DNA of 64,000 bases from contig NZ_AZUY01000023.1 in assembly GCF_000513935.1 (NCBI RefSeq), positions 20,386 through 84,385 on the forward strand. The letters are read 5' to 3'. Below are positions 19,050 to 28,773 of the stretch, in pieces. Origin of the DNA: Mesorhizobium sp. WSM3626 (GTDB lineage Bacteria > Pseudomonadota > Alphaproteobacteria > Rhizobiales > Rhizobiaceae). How positions within the stretch are numbered: the stretch's first letter is position 1; each line of letters begins with the position of its first letter. A model generated the notes under the pieces. The model was given only the letters and a program-made list of their open reading frames with translations. It was not told the origin of the DNA and did not search any database. The translations under genes were made by a program, and so were the position numbers.

Positions 19050-19578
19050 AGCCGCTCATATGCCTCAGCCAAGCCACGAGATAGGCCGCGGCCGAAGCCA
19101 CGGTCAAGACCCCGGACAGCAATATGAGGGTGGGCCGCAGAGGGTCGAGGTGCCCGGCAAAGGCGAGTTCGCCCAGCACAACCGCCGCCAGCGCGATCTG
19201 TATGGCGGTATTGGCCTTCGACACCAGAAACGGCTTTATCTCGACGGGATGGCCGATCACCGTGGACAACAGGACCGCGCACACGATCAGCGCGTCGCGC
19301 GACACCATGGTGACGACCAGCCACAGCGGCAATTGCCCGATGAAGCCCATGACGACGAACACCGAAACCAAAAGCATCTTGTCGGCGATCGGATCGAGAT
19401 AGGCGCCGAACCTGGACTGCTGGTTGAAGCGGCGCGCGATGAAACCGTCGACACCGTCGGAAACGCCGGCAACGACGAAGCCGGCAAAAGCCCATTCCCA
19501 ACGTGCCTGCAACATGGCCAGCACCACGGCAGGCACCAGCACAAAGCGCAGGATGGTGATCAGGTTGGGGATGGTCAA
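19024..19578 (-). CDS. CDP-alcohol phosphatidyltransferase family protein
   Basis: 184 residues from a TTG start (reading as [13 protein letters not shown]). The catalytic motif D-G-x2-A-R-x7-8-G-x3-D-x3-D is seen as [28 protein letters not shown] (about residues 42-69). It joins a diacylglycerol-CDP head to an alcohol acceptor in the membrane. A second paralogue, more like true pgsA, lies at 51744-52340. An in-frame ATG near the start is absent, making TTG the best choice. The stop overlaps the AI-2E start by 26 bp. Confidence 0.85.
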   Translation of the reverse strand: MTIPNLITILRFVLVPAVVLAMLQARWEWAFAGFVVAGVSDGVDGFIARRFNQQSRFGAYLDPIADKMLLVSVFVVMGFIGQLPLWLVVTMVSRDALIVCAVLLSTVIGHPVEIKPFLVSKANTAIQIALAAVVLGELAFAGHLDPLRPTLILLSGVLTVASAAAYLVAWLRHMSGYGEGGKSG

Positions 19579-19787
19579 CGCATTGTCCCGCCGTATTATG
19601 CCTCGAGATAGATGAGGGAGATGGAGGGCCGAGGCAAGGGAGAAGCAGGACGGGCCAGCGGCAGACGCAGTGCGCGATGCCCCGGCTATCCACGCTTTTG
19701 TCAACCAAACGGCGCCCGGTTCGGCCGTTATCCTTGCGGACCGAAACCGTTCATGCGAAGAGCCCGCAAACGAGCAGGAACATTGCG

Positions 19788-20897
19788 ATGAGCAAGCGCG
19801 AAACCGGCCAGCATAAAACGGGCCAGAACAAAACGGCCAAGCGCAGAAACGGGCTCACCTATGCCGAGGCCGGCGTCGACATCGATGCCGGCAATCTCAT
19901 GGTGGAGAAGATCAAGCCGCTGGTGCGCGCGACGCGCAGGCCAGGCGCGGATGGCGAGATCGGCGGCTTCGGCGGGCTGTTCGATCTCAAGGCCGCCGGT
20001 TTCACCGATCCGGTGCTGGTCGCCGCCAATGACGGCGTCGGCACCAAGCTCAAGATCGCCATCGATGCCGGCAAGCACGACACGATCGGCATCGACCTCG
20101 TCGCCATGTGCGTCAACGACATCGTCGTGCAGGGCGCGGAGCCGCTGTTCTTCCTCGACTATTTCGCCACCGGCAAACTCGATCCCGAACAGGGTGCCGC
20201 GATCGTCGGCGGCATCGCGCAGGGTTGCCGCCAGGCCGGCTGCGCGCTGATCGGGGGCGAGACCGCCGAAATGCCCGGCATGTATCACGGCAAGGACTAT
20301 GACCTTGCCGGCTTTGCGGTGGGCGCGGCCGAGCGCGGGCAGCTTCTGCCCACCGACGACATCGTCGAAGGCGACGTGCTGCTCGGCCTTGCTTCCTCCG
20401 GCCTCCATTCCAACGGGTTTTCCCTGGTGCGCCGCATCGTTGCCGCGAGCGGCCTGGCGTGGAGCGATCCGGCGCCGTTCAACGACGAAGCGACGTTGGC
20501 CGAGGCGCTGCTCGAGCCGACCCGCATCTACGTGAAATCGCTCCTCAAGGCGATCCGCAACACGCACGGCATCAAGGCGCTGGCGCACATCACCGGCGGC
20601 GGCTTCCCGGAAAACATCCCGCGCGTGCTGCCCAAGGATTTCTCGGCCGAGCTCGACCTCGAAGCCATCGACGTGCCGCCGGTGTTCTCCTGGCTGGCCA
20701 AGACCGGCGGAGTGGCGCCGGAAGAGATGATGCGCACCTTCAACTGCGGCATCGGCATGATTTTGGCTGTCGCTTCGGGTCAGGCGGCGCAGGTTGCGGC
20801 CGTCCTGCAGGAAGCCGGCGAGACGGTGACGCCGATCGGCCGCATCGTGCCGCGCCGCGACGCCGGCGTCATCTATCGGGGCTCGATCGGCCTATGA
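19788..20897 (+). CDS. purM: Phosphoribosylformylglycinamidine cyclo-ligase
   Basis: 369 residues. Conserved blocks include [53 protein letters not shown] and [14 protein letters not shown]. It closes the imidazole ring of FGAM to AIR using ATP in purine synthesis. An N-terminal basic, Lys/Thr-rich tail of about 20 residues precedes the core. Stop and purN start overlap (ATGA). Confidence 0.96.
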   Translation: MSKRETGQHKTGQNKTAKRRNGLTYAEAGVDIDAGNLMVEKIKPLVRATRRPGADGEIGGFGGLFDLKAAGFTDPVLVAANDGVGTKLKIAIDAGKHDTIGIDLVAMCVNDIVVQGAEPLFFLDYFATGKLDPEQGAAIVGGIAQGCRQAGCALIGGETAEMPGMYHGKDYDLAGFAVGAAERGQLLPTDDIVEGDVLLGLASSGLHSNGFSLVRRIVAASGLAWSDPAPFNDEATLAEALLEPTRIYVKSLLKAIRNTHGIKALAHITGGGFPENIPRVLPKDFSAELDLEAIDVPPVFSWLAKTGGVAPEEMMRTFNCGIGMILAVASGQAAQVAAVLQEAGETVTPIGRIVPRRDAGVIYRGSIGL

Positions 20898-21607
20898 GCT
20901 CGCGGAGGAAACGCACAGTCGTCCTGATTTCGGGGCGCGGCTCCAACATGACCGCGCTGATCGCGGCGGCCAGCGACCCGTCCTTCCCGGCCGAGATCGC
21001 AGGCGTCATCTCCGATAAGGCGGACGCCGCCGGCCTCGTCATCGCCAGGGCACGCGGCATCGCCACACAGGTCATTTCCCGCGCCGACCACGGCAGCAAG
21101 CAGGCGCATGACGCGGCGATCGACGCGGCACTCGCGGCCTTCAATGCCGACATCGTGGCGCTGGCGGGCTATATGCGCATCCTGACCCCCGGCTTTGTCC
21201 AGAAATGGCAGGGCCGCATGATCAACATCCACCCTGCCCTGCTGCCGGCCTTCAAAGGGCTCGATACCCATGCCCGCGCGCTGGCCGCCGGCATTCGCAT
21301 TCATGGCTGCACGGTGCATTTCGTGACGCCCGAGATGGATGACGGCCCCATCATCGCCCAGGCTGCGGTGCCGGTGATGGTCGGCGATAATACCGATACG
21401 CTGGCTGCCCGGGTGCTGAAGGCCGAGCATCGGCTCTATCCGCTGGCGCTTGGACTGGTGGCCGAAGGCAAGGCGCGCATGGAGGCGGGCCGCGCCGTGC
21501 TCGCCCACTTCGCCGACGATGCCGACAACGGCACCTCGGTGGTAATGGCACCCGACCCGCTGCGCGAGGAAGCCGATCTCGAGCATCTGGCGCGGATCAC
21601 GCCTTAA
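20894..21607 (+). CDS. purN: Phosphoribosylglycinamide formyltransferase
   Basis: 237 residues. [14 protein letters not shown] at the N-terminus binds the phosphoribosyl group. Catalytic residues appear in [21 protein letters not shown] (N, H) and [15 protein letters not shown] (D). It transfers formyl from 10-formyl-THF to GAR. About 15-20 residues longer than typical at the C-terminus. Translationally coupled to purM by a 4-bp overlap. Confidence 0.95.
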   Translation: MSSRRKRTVVLISGRGSNMTALIAAASDPSFPAEIAGVISDKADAAGLVIARARGIATQVISRADHGSKQAHDAAIDAALAAFNADIVALAGYMRILTPGFVQKWQGRMINIHPALLPAFKGLDTHARALAAGIRIHGCTVHFVTPEMDDGPIIAQAAVPVMVGDNTDTLAARVLKAEHRLYPLALGLVAEGKARMEAGRAVLAHFADDADNGTSVVMAPDPLREEADLEHLARITP

Positions 21608-21622
21608 GCCGAGGACACGGCG

Positions 21623-22132
21623 ATGAAACAGCTGCTCCTCCTACGCCATGCCAAATCGAGCTGGGATGATCCTGATCTCGATGATTTCGACCGGCCGCTC
21701 ACGGAACGTGGGTTGAAGGCAGCCCGATTGATCGGTCGCGAGCTTGCCGCGCGCGACTGGCTGCCGGACCTTGCATTGGTGTCACCGGCGCTGCGCACCC
21801 GCGATACGTGGCGGCTGGTGGCGGCGGAACTGCCCGCGCAGCCTCGGATCGCGTTTGCCGAGGCGCTTTACGATGCTTCAGCGGCGGATATTCTGAGCCA
21901 GGTACGCAAAGCAGACCCGTCGAGCGGCTGCCTGCTGGTTCTCGGCCACAATCCAGGCCTGGAGGATCTGGCAAAACAGCTTGCCGGACCGGGATCGGAG
22001 GCGAAGGCGCGCAAGAGGCTCGAGCAAAAGTTTCCGACAGCAGCCCTCGCGCGCGTCGTCTTTGAACACGATTGGTCTGGCCTGTCGGCCGCCCGGCTGA
22101 CGCACTGTCTGCGGCCGAAGGATCTGAGCTAG
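21623..22132 (+). CDS. Histidine phosphatase family protein, SixA-like
   Basis: 169 residues. The catalytic RHAK motif is in LLLLRHAKSSW (residues 4-14), with FDRPLTERG after it and the second histidine in LVLGHNPGLEDLA. This is the compact SixA branch, phosphohistidine phosphatases. The target is not known; SixA acts on Hpt domains or PTS phosphocarriers. It follows purN after 15 bp and probably shares its transcript. Confidence 0.88.
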   Translation: MKQLLLLRHAKSSWDDPDLDDFDRPLTERGLKAARLIGRELAARDWLPDLALVSPALRTRDTWRLVAAELPAQPRIAFAEALYDASAADILSQVRKADPSSGCLLVLGHNPGLEDLAKQLAGPGSEAKARKRLEQKFPTAALARVVFEHDWSGLSAARLTHCLRPKDLS

Positions 22133-22134
22133 AC

Positions 22135-22163
22135 GGGTGCGGCAGATCAGACCTGCCGCACCC
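22135..22163. terminator. Strong hairpin between convergent genes
   Basis: Perfect 11-bp stem GGGTGCGGCAG / CTGCCGCACCC with a 7-nt loop, lying in the 37-bp gap between the sixA-like stop and the first DUF680 stop. There is no long T-tract, but its position suits a shared terminator. Confidence 0.65.
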
Positions 22164-22169
22164 CTGACA

Positions 22170-22412
22170 TCAGTTGCCCCATATACCCTGGCCGGGCTCC
22201 GGCCAGTCGATGCCGGGCTTGACCTTGGTGTCGGCAGCCTTGTGCTTGGTCATATTCGAGTTGTTGTCGACGGCGCCGGTGGCGGCGTGGTCCACGCCGG
22301 CGACCGGGGCAACCGGCTGGTTGGCATTGTCCGAGCCATAATGGTCGCTGCCGGCGAGTGCACCTCCGGTTGCGACGAGCATAGCGGCGGCAGCGAGAGC
22401 AAGTCTGTTCAT
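22170..22412 (-). CDS. DUF680-type small secreted protein, copy 1
   Basis: 80 residues. The signal peptide (MNRLALAAAAMLVATGGALA) is followed by the shared mature start GSDHYGSDNANQPVA and a variable middle, ending GQGIWGN. The C-terminus aligns with copy 2. The family is known to me mainly from Mesorhizobium and has no known function. It is separated from copy 2 by a 212-bp gap with a terminator, so it is an independent unit. Confidence 0.8.
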   Translation of the reverse strand: MNRLALAAAAMLVATGGALAGSDHYGSDNANQPVAPVAGVDHAATGAVDNNSNMTKHKAADTKVKPGIDWPEPGQGIWGN

Positions 22413-22567
22413 TTCAATCTCCAGGTTCATCCGTTGGGCGGCGTCTTGGGAGGACGGTTCCGCTGAGGACAAGACCAGAAGCAGCCTGGTTTTATTCCTG
22501 ACCGTGAAATGTTTTTTGCCGACTGCGAAGATCGGCTGATACGGCCAATGCCCAGGGCTCATCCAAA

Positions 22568-22600
22568 AACAAGAGCGGCGGGCCAGGCCCACCGCTCTTT
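22568..22600 (-). terminator. Terminator downstream of DUF680 copy 2
   Basis: On the minus strand AAGAGCGG-T-GGGCC pairs through a short loop with the complementary arm (22571-22599) and is followed by GTTTTTGG. This is a good intrinsic terminator located 25 bp after the copy 2 stop. Confidence 0.75.
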
Positions 22601-22624
22601 GTCGTCACGCGCTGCTTGAAGGGA

Positions 22625-22852
22625 TCAGCGGCCCCAGATGCCTTGGCCCGACTGAGCAGGCACCTTGGCATTGACGTCAGCCTGCGCCTTGTCCGCCTTC
22701 AGGATCGAACCGGTGCGGAAGGTGTCGACATTGGAGGTCGACTGGCTGGCAACCGGCTGGTTGGCGTTGTTGGAGCCGTAGTTGTCGCTGCCGGCAAAAG
22801 CGGCGCCCGCGGCAACGAGGATGGCGGCGGCGGTGAGTGCGATCTTGGTCAT
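22625..22852 (-). CDS. DUF680-type small secreted protein, copy 2
   Basis: 75 residues. Signal peptide MTKIALTAAAILVAAGAAFA, nearly identical to copy 3, then GSDNYGSNNANQPVASQ and a C-terminus GQGIWGR. The mature protein is about 55 residues, hydrophilic, with no cysteines. It lies 45 bp downstream of copy 3, so the two may share a transcript. Function unknown. Confidence 0.82.
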   Translation of the reverse strand: MTKIALTAAAILVAAGAAFAGSDNYGSNNANQPVASQSTSNVDTFRTGSILKADKAQADVNAKVPAQSGQGIWGR

Positions 22853-22897
22853 TTCAAGTACTCCTGAATTCAAAGGTGGATGGATTGGCAGTCGCGA

Positions 22898-23098
22898 TTA
22901 GCGGCCGAAGAGGTTGCGGTCAGCGCCCTGGGGAGCCTGGACCGACGCTGCCGTCGACTTCGAGGTCGAAGCGGTGACCGAATGGTCGACAGTGGCGGCA
23001 GGCTGGTTGGCGTTGGCCGAGCCATAATTGTCGCTGCCGGCAAAAGCAGTGCCCGTGGCAACGAGGATGGCGGCGGCGGTAAGAGCGATCTTGGTCAT
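22898..23098 (-). CDS. DUF680-type small secreted protein, copy 3
   Basis: 66 residues. The signal peptide differs from copy 2 at only two positions; the mature start is GSDNYGSANANQPAATV. The C-terminus DRNLFGR replaces the GIWGx ending of the other copies. It is the first gene of the minus-strand triplet, with a 488-bp region upstream. Confidence 0.8.
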   Translation of the reverse strand: MTKIALTAAAILVATGTAFAGSDNYGSANANQPAATVDHSVTASTSKSTAASVQAPQGADRNLFGR

Positions 23099-23586
23099 TT
23101 TATTTACTCCAGAATTTCTTTGTTCTGTCCGTCTAGTGGCGTGCCCTTGGGAGGATTTCGCGTCGCTCGGACCACCTCCAGATGGGAAAGGCCCTTTGGG
23201 ATTTCTAGTCGCATCGGTTTTGCAGTATTTCATTACGTTATGGACAATGCATATTGCACCGCAGCATTCTTAGTCTGATTTATCACATGTTTTCAGATGG
23301 TTAGCGTTTCCATCTCGGGCGCATTCCAGAGCAGATCGGAGGACATTGTTCACCGTTCGCGATACAATCCGTCAACCAGAACCGAACCGTTCGGTTCGAT
23401 TTAATCTTCAAAACGGGGTGTCTGAGCCTGCAAAAATCGGATCCCGACCGCAGCCAAGCCGCATTTGCCTTGCGTTGCGATCGAGACTATCGATCATTTC
23501 GGGTCCGATTGCCGAATGGGCCCGCCAATCGAGCCCGAGGCGGCCGTTGAGACCGAAAGTGGGCGGATGCTGGAACGGCAATAGAC
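23099..23586. promoter_or_regulatory. 488-bp divergent region with a 19-bp palindrome
   Basis: No credible gene. The AT-rich part (23200-23320) probably holds the DUF680 promoter. A perfect palindrome, GAACCGAAC-c-GTTCGGTTC, lies at 23379-23397, 190 bp before the response regulator. It resembles operators of TetR-type regulators, but none is encoded nearby. Confidence 0.6.
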
Positions 23587-24264
23587 ATGCGATTGCTGCT
23601 TGTGGAGGACAATCGCGAACTGGCGGACTGGCTAGGCAAGACCTTGCGCCAGGCGAATTATGTCGTCGACATCGTCCATGACGGCGAGGATGTCGAGCAT
23701 GCGCTCGCCGCCGGCAACCACGCGCTTGTCATTCTCGATCTTGCGCTGCCTCGCATGGGTGGACTGGAAGTGCTGCGTATGCTGCGAACACGCGGCAACC
23801 GGGTGCCGGTGATCGTACTGACTGCCAATGCCAGCCTCGATGGCCGGGTCAAAGGCCTCAACGAAGGCGCCGACGACTATCTGCCGAAGCCCTTCCAGAT
23901 CGAGGAGCTCGAAGCACGCATCCGCGTCCAACTGCGCCGCGCCAATGACCGGACGGCACCGGTCGTTGCCTGCGGCGACCTCGTCTTCGACACCAACACC
24001 AGGCTGTTTTCGCTCGGCGGCGAGACGCTGGCATTGACGCCGCGCGAACATGCCGTGCTCGAGCAGTTGATGATCAAGGCGGGACGCACCGTGAGCAAGG
24101 CCGCCTTGTCCGCGGCGATCTATGACTTCGAGACCGACGCCGATCCGAGCGCCATCGAGATCTATGTGCACCGTGTGCGCAAGAAGCTTGAAGGCTCGCG
24201 GGTCCAGATCACCACTTTGCGTGGCCTGGGCTATCTCTTGCGCCACGATGATCTGGCGCTATGA
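23587..24264 (+). CDS. OmpR-family response regulator, TctD-like
   Basis: 225 residues. Receiver domain (1-115) with acidic pocket ED (residues 7-8), phospho-acceptor Asp in LVILDLALPRMGG (about 51) and Lys in DYLPKPF. The winged-helix output (about 130-220) has LTPREHAVLEQLMIKAGR and YVHRVRKKLEGS. It regulates transcription when phosphorylated by the kinase encoded 12 bp downstream. TctD proteins usually sit by tricarboxylate transporter genes, which are absent, so its targets are unknown. Confidence 0.92.
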   Translation: MRLLLVEDNRELADWLGKTLRQANYVVDIVHDGEDVEHALAAGNHALVILDLALPRMGGLEVLRMLRTRGNRVPVIVLTANASLDGRVKGLNEGADDYLPKPFQIEELEARIRVQLRRANDRTAPVVACGDLVFDTNTRLFSLGGETLALTPREHAVLEQLMIKAGRTVSKAALSAAIYDFETDADPSAIEIYVHRVRKKLEGSRVQITTLRGLGYLLRHDDLAL

Positions 24265-24276
24265 TGATTTGGCGCT

Positions 24277-25629
24277 ATGAAGACTAACAGCCTGCGCCTG
24301 CAATTGCTGGCCTGGGTCGTGCTCCCCCTGGCCGGGCTTGCGACCATCAATCTGTGGACCAGCCAGCGCAACGCTCTGGCGACCGCCGATCTGGTCACCG
24401 ACCGCATGCTGGTCGGCTCGGCCCGCGCTATCGCCGAGCAGGTCGCCATGGCCGATGGCGTACTCGATGCCACCATCCCGCCGGCGGCGATCGAGATGTT
24501 CGATACCGGCGATCGCGACAGCGTCTACTATCGCGTCGAGACCGCCGGAGGACGGTTGCTGACCGGTTACCCCGATTTGCCGCAAGCGCCGCGGCATGCG
24601 AGCGTCGAGGCGAGCTATCGCGACCATATGTTGCGGCTCTTGACGCTCAGCCACGCGGTGATCGGCGCCGGCGGCGATTCCCCCATAACGGTCACCGTGG
24701 GCATAACGCTCTCCGGGCATGATGCGATGGTGAAGCGGCTGTGGTTCAGCGCCTTCGTCCAGCAGCTGGCGCTGGTGGCAATCGCCGGCGTGTTCGTGCT
24801 GCTTGGCCTGCGCCGCGGCCTGGCGCCATTGATAAGCCTGCGCGACGCGGTGCGTTTGCCAAGCCGAAGCGACCTCGATCCGGTTGACGTGCCGGGCGCG
24901 CAGAGCGAAATCCGGCCTCTGATAGAGGCGCTCAACGCCTACATGGAACGGGTGCGCGCGCAGATGGGAGCGCAGCGCCGTTTCATCGCCAATGCCGCAC
25001 ATCAATTGCGCACGCCGCTGGCGCTGCTATCGACGCAGGCAAGCTATGCGCTACGCGAAACCGCCACCGATGCGCGCCAGGAAGCGCTGGTGGCGCTGCA
25101 GGCCAGCTCCGGCAAGCTGGCACGGCTGGCCGAACAATTGCTCACCCTGTCGCGTGCCGAGCCTGGCAGCCGGCGGCCACGCGCCGATCGCATCGACCTG
25201 ACAGAAGCCGCCCGCCATGTACTGGAAACGCAGGCGCCCGCGGCGATCGCCCGCAAGATCGATCTCGGGCTGGAGGAAACAGGGCCGGTTGCAGTCATTG
25301 GCGACGGCACCATGCTGCGCGAGATGATCGTCAATCTTGTCGACAACGCGCTGCGTTACTCGACGGCAGGCGGCAGCGTGACGGTGAAGCTGGCCGCCAT
25401 CGATAGCGAAGCCGTGTTGACGGTAGCCGATGACGGGCCCGGCATCCCGGCCGAAGAGCGGGATCACGTGTTCGAGCGCTTTTATCGCATCGCCGGTTCG
25501 ACCGAGGAAGGCAGCGGCCTGGGCCTCGCCATCGTGCGCGAGGTTGTCGAGAATGCCGGCGGCCGCGTCACCCTCGGGGATGGCGCGGCCGGCGGTCTGT
25601 TGGTCGAGGTCAGGTTGCCCCTGGCATGA
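24277..25629 (+). CDS. Sensor histidine kinase, TctE-like
   Basis: 450 residues. Two membrane segments (about 12-30 and 160-182) flank a periplasmic sensor of the 2CSK-N type. The phospho-acceptor is His in ANAAHQLRTPLALL, followed by N-box NLVDNALRYS, G1 DDGPGIPAEE and G2 GSGLGLAIV. It autophosphorylates and hands phosphate to the upstream regulator. No HAMP domain is obvious. Both genes form one operon. Confidence 0.92.
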   Translation: MKTNSLRLQLLAWVVLPLAGLATINLWTSQRNALATADLVTDRMLVGSARAIAEQVAMADGVLDATIPPAAIEMFDTGDRDSVYYRVETAGGRLLTGYPDLPQAPRHASVEASYRDHMLRLLTLSHAVIGAGGDSPITVTVGITLSGHDAMVKRLWFSAFVQQLALVAIAGVFVLLGLRRGLAPLISLRDAVRLPSRSDLDPVDVPGAQSEIRPLIEALNAYMERVRAQMGAQRRFIANAAHQLRTPLALLSTQASYALRETATDARQEALVALQASSGKLARLAEQLLTLSRAEPGSRRPRADRIDLTEAARHVLETQAPAAIARKIDLGLEETGPVAVIGDGTMLREMIVNLVDNALRYSTAGGSVTVKLAAIDSEAVLTVADDGPGIPAEERDHVFERFYRIAGSTEEGSGLGLAIVREVVENAGGRVTLGDGAAGGLLVEVRLPLA

Positions 25630-25674
25630 CCCGACCCGCGCCCAGCGCGGGCTCGGACTGTCCTCGGAACAAAA

Positions 25675-26553
25675 TCAGGTGCCCTGCTCGTTGAACGGCG
25701 CAGGCCGCCACTTGACGACATAGTTCTCGAAGCGGGTGATGATGAATTCCACCACCAGCGCCATAACCGCCAGGATGATCATGGCGGCGAAGACGCCATT
25801 GGCGTTGAAGGCGCCCTGCGCGGTCGAGATCAGCAGGCCCATGCCTTGCTTGGCGCCGAGGAATTCGCCGACCACGGCGCCGACCAGGGCAAAGCCGAAA
25901 CTGACATGCAGGCTGGCCAGGATCCAGCTCATCGCCGACGGGATAATGACGGTGCGGGTGATCTGGAACGGCGAGGCGCCGAGGATCTGGGCGTTGGCGA
26001 TCATCGCCCTGTCGGCCTCGCGAACCCCCTGGAAGGCGTTGGCGAAAACGACGAAGAACACCATCACCACGGCGAGCGCCACTTTCGAGGCCATGCCGAG
26101 GCCGAGCGCGATGATGAAGACAGAGCCGAGCACGACGCGCGGCACGGAATTGGCGATCTTGATGTAGATCGAAAAGACATCGGCCAGCAGCCGGTTGCGG
26201 CCGAGAATGATGCCGGCGGCGATGCCGCCCAGTGCGCCGATGGCGAAGCCGAGGAAGGTTTCCTCCAGCGTCACATAGATCTGCAGCCAGAGCGGTCCCT
26301 GCGAGGTGCCCTCGGTGATCCAGGACCAGATCTGTTCCCAGATGCCGGAGGGGCTGGCGAAGAAGAACGGGTCGATGATGTTATAGTCGGCGCCGAGTTC
26401 CCACAGGCCAAGGAACGCAACGAGGATAGCCAGGCGCAGGCCGATGACCAAAGCATGGCGGCGGCGCAGCCGGGCCCTCGCCCGAGCCTCGGCAACGGCA
26501 ATGGAGGCATCGCGGACGGCGGCATGGGAAGCGGTGGGAGAGATAGCGGTCAT
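25675..26553 (-). CDS. ABC transporter permease, SsuC/TauC-like
   Basis: 292 residues from MTAISPTASH. About six transmembrane segments, with the EAA motif FQGVREADRAMIANAQILGA near residues 190-210. This is the BPD_transp_1 permease type of nitrate/sulfonate/taurine/pyrimidine-precursor importers. It works with the ATPase 14 bp upstream and the binding protein. It converges on the sensor kinase gene. Confidence 0.9.
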   Translation of the reverse strand: MTAISPTASHAAVRDASIAVAEARARARLRRRHALVIGLRLAILVAFLGLWELGADYNIIDPFFFASPSGIWEQIWSWITEGTSQGPLWLQIYVTLEETFLGFAIGALGGIAAGIILGRNRLLADVFSIYIKIANSVPRVVLGSVFIIALGLGMASKVALAVVMVFFVVFANAFQGVREADRAMIANAQILGASPFQITRTVIIPSAMSWILASLHVSFGFALVGAVVGEFLGAKQGMGLLISTAQGAFNANGVFAAMIILAVMALVVEFIITRFENYVVKWRPAPFNEQGT

Positions 26554-26567
26554 GTTGGTGTCTCCTC

Positions 26568-27422
26568 TCAATGCCCGCTCTGCAAGGTGCGGCTCTGGCC
26601 GAGCTGCACTTCTTCGCGCAGGTCGTTCCAGATCACCTTGGCGATCTCGACGAATTTCGGGTCGTAACGGATGTCGGCCATGACACGCGGACGCGGCAGG
26701 TCGATGCGGTAGACGCTCTTGACCGTTCCCGGCCCGGCGGTGAGCACATAGACCTTGTCGGCCAGCGCCACCGCCTCCTCCAGATCGTGGGTGACGAAGA
26801 CGACGGAGGATTTCTGTTCCGACCACAGGCCGAGCAATTCGTCCTGCATGGCCGTGCGCGTCTGCATGTCGAGTGCACTGAACGGCTCGTCCATAAGCAG
26901 AATCTTCGGCTGGTTGATGAAGGTCTGGGCAAGGGCGACGCGCTTGCGCATGCCGCCCGAAAGCTGGTGCGGATAATGTTTTTCGAAGCGGCCGAGGCCG
27001 ACGCGGGCGATCCAGTCGCGGGCCCGATCATAGGCCTGCGCCTTGGGGATCCCGCGATAAAGCGGACCGGCGGCGACATTGTCGATGACGCTTCGCCAGG
27101 GAAAAAGCGCATCTGCCTGGAAGACGAAACCGATGTCGCGGCTGATATCGGTGACCGGTTTGCCCATGACGCGGACATGACCTGTGGTCGGCCGCAGCAG
27201 GCCGGTGACGAGGTTGAGCGTCGTCGACTTGCCGCAGCCGGTCGGCCCGACGACGCAGGCGAATTCGCCACGCGCCACCGTCATGGTGAAGTCGCGGATC
27301 GCCGTCATCATATGGCCGTCGGGCGTGACGAAGCGTAGCGTCACATCATCGATGGCGATCGCGGCATCGGCCGGCGGCGCGGCCTGAGACAACTTCTCGG
27401 CCGCCATCGTTTGCACTTGCAT
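26568..27422 (-). CDS. ABC transporter ATP-binding protein, SsuB/TauB-like
   Basis: 284 residues. Walker A VGPTGCGKST, signature LSGGMRKRVALAQ, Walker B ILLMDEPFSALD and H-loop VTHDLEEAVALAD are all intact. The LSGGM-R-K-R signature is common in the nitrate/sulfonate group. A CAGGAGT lies before the ATG at 27422. The 162-bp gap to the binding protein gene is large for an operon but the strand is continuous. Confidence 0.92.
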   Translation of the reverse strand: MQVQTMAAEKLSQAAPPADAAIAIDDVTLRFVTPDGHMMTAIRDFTMTVARGEFACVVGPTGCGKSTTLNLVTGLLRPTTGHVRVMGKPVTDISRDIGFVFQADALFPWRSVIDNVAAGPLYRGIPKAQAYDRARDWIARVGLGRFEKHYPHQLSGGMRKRVALAQTFINQPKILLMDEPFSALDMQTRTAMQDELLGLWSEQKSSVVFVTHDLEEAVALADKVYVLTAGPGTVKSVYRIDLPRPRVMADIRYDPKFVEIAKVIWNDLREEVQLGQSRTLQSGH

Positions 27423-27584
27423 GGCATACTCCTGTGGCAATGATGCGAGAATGCCTGCGGCCAAAACTTGTGGGCCCGCCATCTCTCGACATCGGTAGGC
27501 GCGCCGCTGCCAAATCGATTCAGGCCAGCGGCGCAACTTGTTGTTCCTCAAGAGCGAACCGGGTAACCCGCCTCGCCTGCCTGC

Positions 27585-28598
27585 CTACTTGGCGGCGTCG
27601 ACGAATTCCGTCGTGAAGGTTTTCGACAGGTCGATCTGCTTGCCCTGCAGGCTCTTGGAGAAGGTCGACAGAACTTTCAGCACCGTCTCCGGGCCATCGG
27701 CCGGCATGCGTCCGTCGGGCGTGAACATCGCCTTGCCGCCGGCGAGCCCCTGGATATAGAGGTCCTTGTTGCCGGCGTAATAGTCCTTCGGCATCTTGTC
27801 GGCGATCTCCTCGGCCGAATGGCCGGCGATGAACTTCATCGTCTTGACGAAGGCATTGGCGAGCTTCTGTGCTTCGTCCTTGTGGCCTTCGACCCAGGAA
27901 GACTGGACGTAGAAGGATGCCGCAGGATAGTCGCCGCCCAGCGCTTCCTTGGTCTTTTCGGGCGTGCGCATGTCGACCAGGACACTGGCCTCGCCGGTCT
28001 TGAGCAATTTCGCGATGGTCGGCTCCGTGGTCATGCCGGCCTGAATTTGGTCCTGCTTGACGGCGGCGATGAAGGTATTGCCGGCGCCGACCGGCAGCAG
28101 CGTGTAATCACCCGGCTTCAGGCCGCTGCGGACGGCAAGATACTGGGTCAGGAAATCGGTCGACGACCCCAGCCCGGTGACGCCCAGCGTGGCACCCTTG
28201 AAGTCGGCCGGCGACTTGATCTCCGGGTGCTTGGCGGAGACCAGTTCGACCTCGCCAGGGGCCTGGCTGAACTGGACGATCGACTGGATGTATTTGCCCT
28301 TTGACTGCAGGTCGACAGTGTGGTCGTAAAAGCCGACAACGCCCTGCACGGCGCCGGCCAGCAATTCATTCTCGGCCTCGACGCCGGCCCGCGAGTTGAT
28401 CAGTTCGACGTCGAGCCCCTCATCCTTGAAGTAGCCGAGCTGCTGGGTGAGCACGGCCGGCAGGTAAATCTGCTTTTCCATGCCGCCGACGATGATGGTG
28501 ATCTTGTCCGCGGCGGACGCCGCGGTCGCGCCCATGCCGACAATGGCAAGCGTCAGCGCCGCCGAACGCAAGATGCACTTCGAGATCAAACCGGTCAT
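27585..28598 (-). CDS. ABC transporter substrate-binding protein, SsuA/THI5-like
   Basis: 337 residues. Signal peptide from MTGLISKCILR through ATAASA-AD (about residue 28). Mature sequence has IYLPAVLTQQLGYFKDEGLDVELI, the start of NMT1/SsuA-type binding folds, and GVTGLGSSTDFLTQYLAVRSG. Members bind sulfonates, nitrate or thiamine-precursor pyrimidines; the ligand cannot be decided. Lack of a sulfonate monooxygenase or thiamine genes nearby leaves it open. First gene of the operon. Confidence 0.9.
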   Translation of the reverse strand: MTGLISKCILRSAALTLAIVGMGATAASAADKITIIVGGMEKQIYLPAVLTQQLGYFKDEGLDVELINSRAGVEAENELLAGAVQGVVGFYDHTVDLQSKGKYIQSIVQFSQAPGEVELVSAKHPEIKSPADFKGATLGVTGLGSSTDFLTQYLAVRSGLKPGDYTLLPVGAGNTFIAAVKQDQIQAGMTTEPTIAKLLKTGEASVLVDMRTPEKTKEALGGDYPAASFYVQSSWVEGHKDEAQKLANAFVKTMKFIAGHSAEEIADKMPKDYYAGNKDLYIQGLAGGKAMFTPDGRMPADGPETVLKVLSTFSKSLQGKQIDLSKTFTTEFVDAAK

Positions 28599-28773
28599 GT
28601 AACTTCCTCCATCTGGGCGGCGCGCCATCCAGGCTGCGCCGCATTCCTCCTGCCGGCCACTCCCGCTCCGGTCACGCGGCGAACGCCGCAATGAATCAAT
28701 TGCATGCCCAAGCTTTCAGCTGGCTTTCAGCCATTTTAGCAACCGGGGAATGAAAACAGCCAGGATTTGCCGG

